From positions 1 through 9,587 of the forward strand of contig JAVEDQ010000576.1 in assembly GCA_030840885.1 (NCBI GenBank): 9,587 nucleotides of DNA, in the 5' to 3' direction. The translations under genes and the position numbers were made by a program. The DNA is from Frankiaceae bacterium. GTDB lineage: Bacteria > Actinomycetota > Actinomycetes > Frankiales > Frankiaceae. Positions 7,019-9,587 of the stretch are shown one piece after another (within the stretch, counting starts at the first letter, position 1; each line of letters begins with the position of its first letter). A model generated the notes under the pieces. It was not told the DNA's origin and ran no database searches. It saw nothing but the letters and a program-made list of their open reading frames with translations.

Positions 7019-7024
7019 AAGATA
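7019..7024 (-). promoter_or_regulatory. Candidate -10 box TATCTT for a leaderless transcript
   Basis: TATCTT fits the actinobacterial TANNNT -10 consensus and is separated from the ATG at 7012 by six bases (CCGCCC). Transcription would therefore start at the A of the ATG. No convincing -35 was seen, which is common for such promoters. It is the only TANNNT on the minus strand between the divergent starts, so it is the best candidate promoter for the leftward block. Confidence 0.5.
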
Positions 7025-7045
7025 TCGGAGTCGACACGCCCGAAT

Positions 7046-7061
7046 CCGACGATTTGGTCGG
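7046..7061. promoter_or_regulatory. Inverted repeat CCGAC-N6-GTCGG in the divergent promoter region
   Basis: CCGAC at 7046-7050 and GTCGG at 7057-7061 flank six bases. The site lies about 34-49 nt upstream of the predicted leaderless start of the leftward block and about 80 nt before the rightward transferase, a suitable place for a shared operator. The arms are only 5 bp, so chance occurrence is quite possible. Confidence 0.22.
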
Positions 7062-7127
7062 TCGGCTCGGATCGGGGGCAGGATCCGGCCGCTCCCTGCT
7101 GAATTCATCTCTTGAGACGAAGCGTCC

Positions 7128-7135
7128 GGAGGTGA
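7128..7135 (+). promoter_or_regulatory. Strong ribosome binding site GGAGGTGA for the sugar transferase
   Basis: GGAGGTGA lies 5 nt before the GTG at 7141. It favours that start over the upstream ATG at 7054, the GTG at 7132 (inside the site) and the ATG at 7147, which would have an 11-nt spacer. Confidence 0.75.
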
Positions 7136-7140
7136 GTGCA

Positions 7141-8694
7141 GTGCCGATGACCGGCGAGGACGTGAAGCGGATGTCCGCCGCCGCGCGCTCGCAGCCGCGC
7201 TCGGACGAACCCGTTCTCGACCTCGTCGACGCCGCCGCCTCGACCGAGCAAGCACGGCTCGACTCCCTCGAGAAGCGCCTGACCGAACCCGTCGGCAGAG
7301 CCCGGTGGGAGCGGCGCCACGCCTCCGCTCTGGTCACGGCCGACTTCGGCACGACCGTGCTCGCCTGCGTGCCCATGGCAGGCACGCTGTTCGCGCGCTC
7401 CACGAACTGGGGCCCGGTGCTGGCCATCCCCACTCTGTGGCTGCTGATATCGGTGCTGCGACGCGGCTACGAGCCGCGGCAGCAGTCCCGGATCGAAAGC
7501 CAGATCCGGTCGGTCTTCGAGACCGGCGTCCGCACCGCCGCCGTCGTGCTCGCCTTCGCCTTCGCCGCCCGCTGGAACCTGCCGCGGCTGGCGACCCTGG
7601 TCAGCCTCGGACTGCTCGTCGCGCTCCCGGCCCTCGGGCGGCTGGCCGTGAGCCGGGCGCTGCACCAGCTCCGACGGCGCGGGCACTGGCTGCACCGGGT
7701 CGTCGCGGTCGGTCCGGCCGCCGAGGTGCGGGCCTTCGCGGAAGAGACGGCCCGCCGGCCCGAGAGCGGGCTCGCGGTGGTCGCCGCCTGCACTCCCGAA
7801 CCGGGCAACCGCCTCGCCGTCGGCTCCGGCGCGAGTGACGGCCGCGAGGTGCCCGTCGTCGGGCCCCCGGAGCTGGCCGGCACCGCCGCCCGGGCCATGA
7901 CGGCAGACTGCGTCGCCGTGCTCTCGCACGCGCTCCGCCGGGAGCAGGTGCGACGGCTCGCGTGGGAACTCGAGGGCAGCGGGGTCGAACTCCTCGTCGC
8001 CCCGGCCCTCACCAACGTGGCCGGTCCCCGCATCTCGGTGCGGCCCATGCACGCCTTCGCCCTGCTGCACCTCGAGCAGCCCAGCTTCACGGGCATGCGG
8101 CGCGTCCTCAAGCACGCGCTGGACCGAGCCGCCGCCGCGGTCGCGCTGCTGCTGCTCAGCCCCTTGCTAGGTGTTCTCGTGGTGCTCATCCGCCGCGACA
8201 GTCCGGGCGGCGCGCTGTTCCGGCAGCCCCGGGTGGGTCTGGGCGGCGAGGTCTTCACCTGCCTGAAGTTCCGCACCATGTGCGACGACGCCGAGCGGCA
8301 GGTCGTCGACCTCGTCGACCGCAACGAGACCGGCGGGACGCTGTTCAAGATCCGGTCGGACCCGCGGATCACCCGCATCGGCGGTGTCCTGCGCCGCTAC
8401 AGCCTCGACGAACTCCCTCAGCTGATCAACGTCCTGCGCGGTGAGATGAGCCTCGTCGGCCCACGCCCCCCGCTGCAGCGCGAGGTCGACGCCTACCAGG
8501 TCGACGTCCGCCGCCGGCTGCTCGTCCGGCCCGGCATGACCGGGCTCTGGCAGGTGAGTGGTCGCTCGGACCTCACCTGGGAGGAGGCGGTGCGCCTCGA
8601 CCTCTACTACGTCGAGAACTGGTCGCCGTTGCTCGACCTGACGATCCTGTGGCGCACCTTGAACGCGGTGTGGACAGGGCACGGCGCGTACTGA
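7141..8694 (+). CDS. Polyprenyl glycosylphosphotransferase (WbaP/WcaJ-type initiating sugar-phosphate transferase)
   Basis: The 517-residue protein starts at GTG 7141 and stops at TGA 8692-8694. It should transfer a sugar phosphate from a nucleotide sugar to undecaprenyl phosphate at the inner membrane face, the first step of repeat-unit assembly. Four hydrophobic segments lie at about residues 61-84, 89-107, 130-145 and 150-166. A Rossmann-like central domain follows (about 185-290, beginning VVAVGPAAEVRAF, with a degenerate glycine motif). The catalytic transferase domain spans about 320-517: K324 in LKHALDR, a hydrophobic re-entrant helix, FRQPRVGLGGEVF, KFRTM (K376), FKIRSDPRITRIG, SLDELPQ with the D423-E424 catalytic pair, SLVGPRP, PGMTGLWQVSGRS and the DLYYVENWS ending. 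Family length and all hallmark motifs are present. The sugar cannot be read from sequence. It is divergent from the Wzz/Wzx/Wzy block and 60 nt upstream of the phosphatase, probably in one transcript with it. Confidence 0.94.
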   Translation: MPMTGEDVKRMSAAARSQPRSDEPVLDLVDAAASTEQARLDSLEKRLTEPVGRARWERRHASALVTADFGTTVLACVPMAGTLFARSTNWGPVLAIPTLWLLISVLRRGYEPRQQSRIESQIRSVFETGVRTAAVVLAFAFAARWNLPRLATLVSLGLLVALPALGRLAVSRALHQLRRRGHWLHRVVAVGPAAEVRAFAEETARRPESGLAVVAACTPEPGNRLAVGSGASDGREVPVVGPPELAGTAARAMTADCVAVLSHALRREQVRRLAWELEGSGVELLVAPALTNVAGPRISVRPMHAFALLHLEQPSFTGMRRVLKHALDRAAAAVALLLLSPLLGVLVVLIRRDSPGGALFRQPRVGLGGEVFTCLKFRTMCDDAERQVVDLVDRNETGGTLFKIRSDPRITRIGGVLRRYSLDELPQLINVLRGEMSLVGPRPPLQREVDAYQVDVRRRLLVRPGMTGLWQVSGRSDLTWEEAVRLDLYYVENWSPLLDLTILWRTLNAVWTGHGAY

Positions 8695-8745
8695 CTCGCG
8701 GAGAACACCCATCCGGGCGCTCACGCCGCGACCCGCCGAACCGTT

Positions 8746-8749
8746 GGAG
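8746..8749 (+). promoter_or_regulatory. Ribosome binding site GGAG for the phosphatase GTG start
   Basis: GGAG with a 5-nt spacer before the GTG at 8755 supports that start. An internal ATG at 8812, two bases after a GGTGGGGA stretch, has poorer spacing but would give a more family-typical N-terminus. Confidence 0.5.
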
Positions 8750-8754
8750 ACATC

Positions 8755-9420
8755 GTGACCATTATCGAAGACGACCCCGCGACGGCCTCGGCCGTTACCG
8801 TGGGTGGGGACATGACGGTCCTACGGTTGCTCTTCGTGTGCACCGGCAACATCTGCCGTTCGCCCTCGGCCGAGTACCTGCTGCGTGCCCGCCTGCGGTC
8901 CATGCTCGGTGACGACGGCGACTGCTTCGCACTGAGCAGTGCGGGGGTCGGCACCCCCGGTGGGTGGGAGCTGGATCCGAAGATCGCGCAGCTCCTGACC
9001 GGCGTCGGTATCGACCCCGATGGGCAGTTCCGCTCGCGCCGGGTGGACGCCGCCGTCCTGGGCGACGCCGATCTGATCCTCACCGGGACCAAGCAGCACC
9101 GGCTGGCCATCGGCGCGGACTTCCCGGAGGCCTACAGCCGCACGTTCACGATGCGCGAGGCAGCTGCCCTGTTCGCCTCGCCGGAGACGGCGGCGCTTCC
9201 GCGGCACGACCTGGTCCAGCGCGGACAGGCCGCGGTGGCGCTCTTGCAGCGGGCTCGCAGCACGCGCGCTCTGCGGGACGACGAGGTCGACATCGCTGAC
9301 CCCTACGGTCGGCGCACGAGTGAGTACCAGACCATGTTCCGCGAGGTGGCGTCGGTCGTCGACGTGCTCAGCTTCGTGCTGGCTCCGGCGACCGCCCGTT
9401 CGTGGAAGATCCGGAACTGA
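8755..9420 (+). CDS. Low-molecular-weight protein tyrosine phosphatase
   Basis: The 221-residue cytoplasmic protein (from GTG 8755, stop TGA 9418-9420) carries the LMW-PTP signature LLFVCTGNICRSPSAE, a CX5R loop with nucleophile C29 and R35. The general-acid motif DPY lies near the C-terminal side (D182 in VDIADPYGR). Between them are SSAGVGTPGGW and the GDADLILTGTKQHR segment typical of the fold. These enzymes remove phosphate from tyrosine; in polysaccharide loci they usually reset the BY-kinase that controls chain length. At 221 residues it is longer than the usual 150-190, with extra helical sequence at about 125-175 and at the C-terminus. From ATG 8812 it would be 202 residues with the Cys at position 10, closer to the family norm. 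It follows the sugar transferase by 60 nt on the same strand. Arsenate reductase activity is a less likely alternative given the setting. Confidence 0.92.
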   Translation: MTIIEDDPATASAVTVGGDMTVLRLLFVCTGNICRSPSAEYLLRARLRSMLGDDGDCFALSSAGVGTPGGWELDPKIAQLLTGVGIDPDGQFRSRRVDAAVLGDADLILTGTKQHRLAIGADFPEAYSRTFTMREAAALFASPETAALPRHDLVQRGQAAVALLQRARSTRALRDDEVDIADPYGRRTSEYQTMFREVASVVDVLSFVLAPATARSWKIRN

Positions 9421-9448
9421 GCCAGGGCTCTACTGAGCCGGGGCTCTA
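9417..9448. repeat. 16-bp tandem duplication between convergent genes, covering both stop codons
   Basis: The 16-bp unit at 9417-9432 is repeated at 9433-9448 with one difference (A9424 versus G9440). The phosphatase TGA (9418-9420) lies in the first copy and the leftward gene's TAG (9446-9448) in the second. Each copy itself contains the inverted motif GAGCC-N2-GGCTC. Confidence 0.85.
9419..9446. terminator. Putative bidirectional terminator hairpin
   Basis: The two repeat copies pair with each other: GAGCC and GGCTC arms form two 5-bp helices separated by a 2x2 mismatch, closed by a TACT loop (9431-9434). It sits between convergent genes and overlaps both stop codons. It lacks a T-run. Termination in both directions is the natural reading. 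Confidence 0.5.
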
Positions 9449-9587
9449 CTGCGGCGTCCCCCGGACGTCGAGGTAGGTGACCAGCTCCAGCCGCTGCGTA
9501 CGCAACGGGGCTGAGAGAACGACGCGATGTACCCCGGCGGCGGTGGGTGCCGTCAGGGTTGCGGTCCCCCGGTACTCCTGCGGACCT
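9446..9587 (-). CDS. C-terminal end of an unidentified protein (start beyond window)
   Basis: Reading leftward from the right edge, 46 whole codons end at TAG 9446-9448. The tail, including YRGTATLTAPTAAGVHRVV and LELVTYLDVRGTPQ, shows alternating hydrophobic residues that suggest beta strands, and codon use is normal for the region. The family cannot be named from this piece; a secreted or beta-sandwich C-terminal domain would fit. It converges on the phosphatase with a 25-nt gap. Confidence 0.6.
   Translation of the reverse strand, partial: GPQEYRGTATLTAPTAAGVHRVVLSAPLRTQRLELVTYLDVRGTPQ

Noticed and set aside
4724..7102. A 792-residue plus-strand open frame antisense to the flippase, Wzz/ATPase and small genes
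   Set aside because: It has low-complexity Arg/Gly/Ala/Asp-rich composition and no recognisable domain. Long antisense frames are expected opposite genes with extreme G/C at third positions.
7013..7127. A TANNNT promoter for the rightward sugar transferase
   Set aside because: The only TA on the plus strand here is in TATCGG, which does not fit, so no promoter is called for this gene.
7105..8115. A 336-residue minus-strand frame inside the sugar transferase
   Set aside because: It is Gly/Arg/Glu-rich with no domain, and the opposite strand carries every hallmark of a glycosylphosphotransferase.

Overview
The window is very GC-rich. Its genes have almost exclusively G or C at third codon positions and use GTG and TTG starts, so a high-GC actinobacterium is the best reading (for example a Geodermatophilus- or Nakamurella-like soil lineage; the genus is a guess). 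It holds part of a cell-surface or extracellular polysaccharide locus of the Wzx/Wzy-dependent type.

Layout. A leftward (minus-strand) block runs from about 7012 down to the left edge. In transcription order it holds a small 85-residue protein of unknown function with a leaderless-type promoter, a Wzz-like chain-length regulator fused to a degenerate BY-kinase-type ATPase domain, a Wzx-like flippase, a Wzy/O-antigen-ligase-like polymerase, and, after a 115-bp gap with hairpins, a large secreted protein cut by the window edge. That last protein has propeller-type repeats followed by fibronectin-III-like and LamG-like domains. A rightward pair starts at 7141: a WbaP/WcaJ-type initiating sugar-phosphate transferase, then a low-molecular-weight protein tyrosine phosphatase. 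At the right edge is the C-terminal end of one more leftward gene. It converges on the phosphatase across a 16-bp tandem repeat that can fold as a hairpin.

How the genes fit together. The transferase would load the first sugar phosphate onto undecaprenyl phosphate. Glycosyltransferases, none of which lie in this window, would extend it. Wzx would flip the lipid-linked unit, Wzy would polymerise it outside the membrane, and the Wzz/ATPase protein would set chain length. In classical systems a tyrosine kinase and an LMW phosphatase cycle the Wzc/Wzz complex. Here the phosphatase is intact (CX5R loop and DPY acid), but the ATPase partner has Arg in place of the Walker A Lys, a weak Walker B and no C-terminal tyrosine cluster. 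The secreted LamG protein is probably a surface or matrix protein co-expressed with the polymer.

No CRISPR array, tRNA, rRNA, insertion sequence or phage gene was seen. The most unusual points are the atypical ATPase paired with a normal phosphatase, and the leaderless small gene at the head of the operon. The hairpins and short repeats in the intergenic gaps are worth checking.
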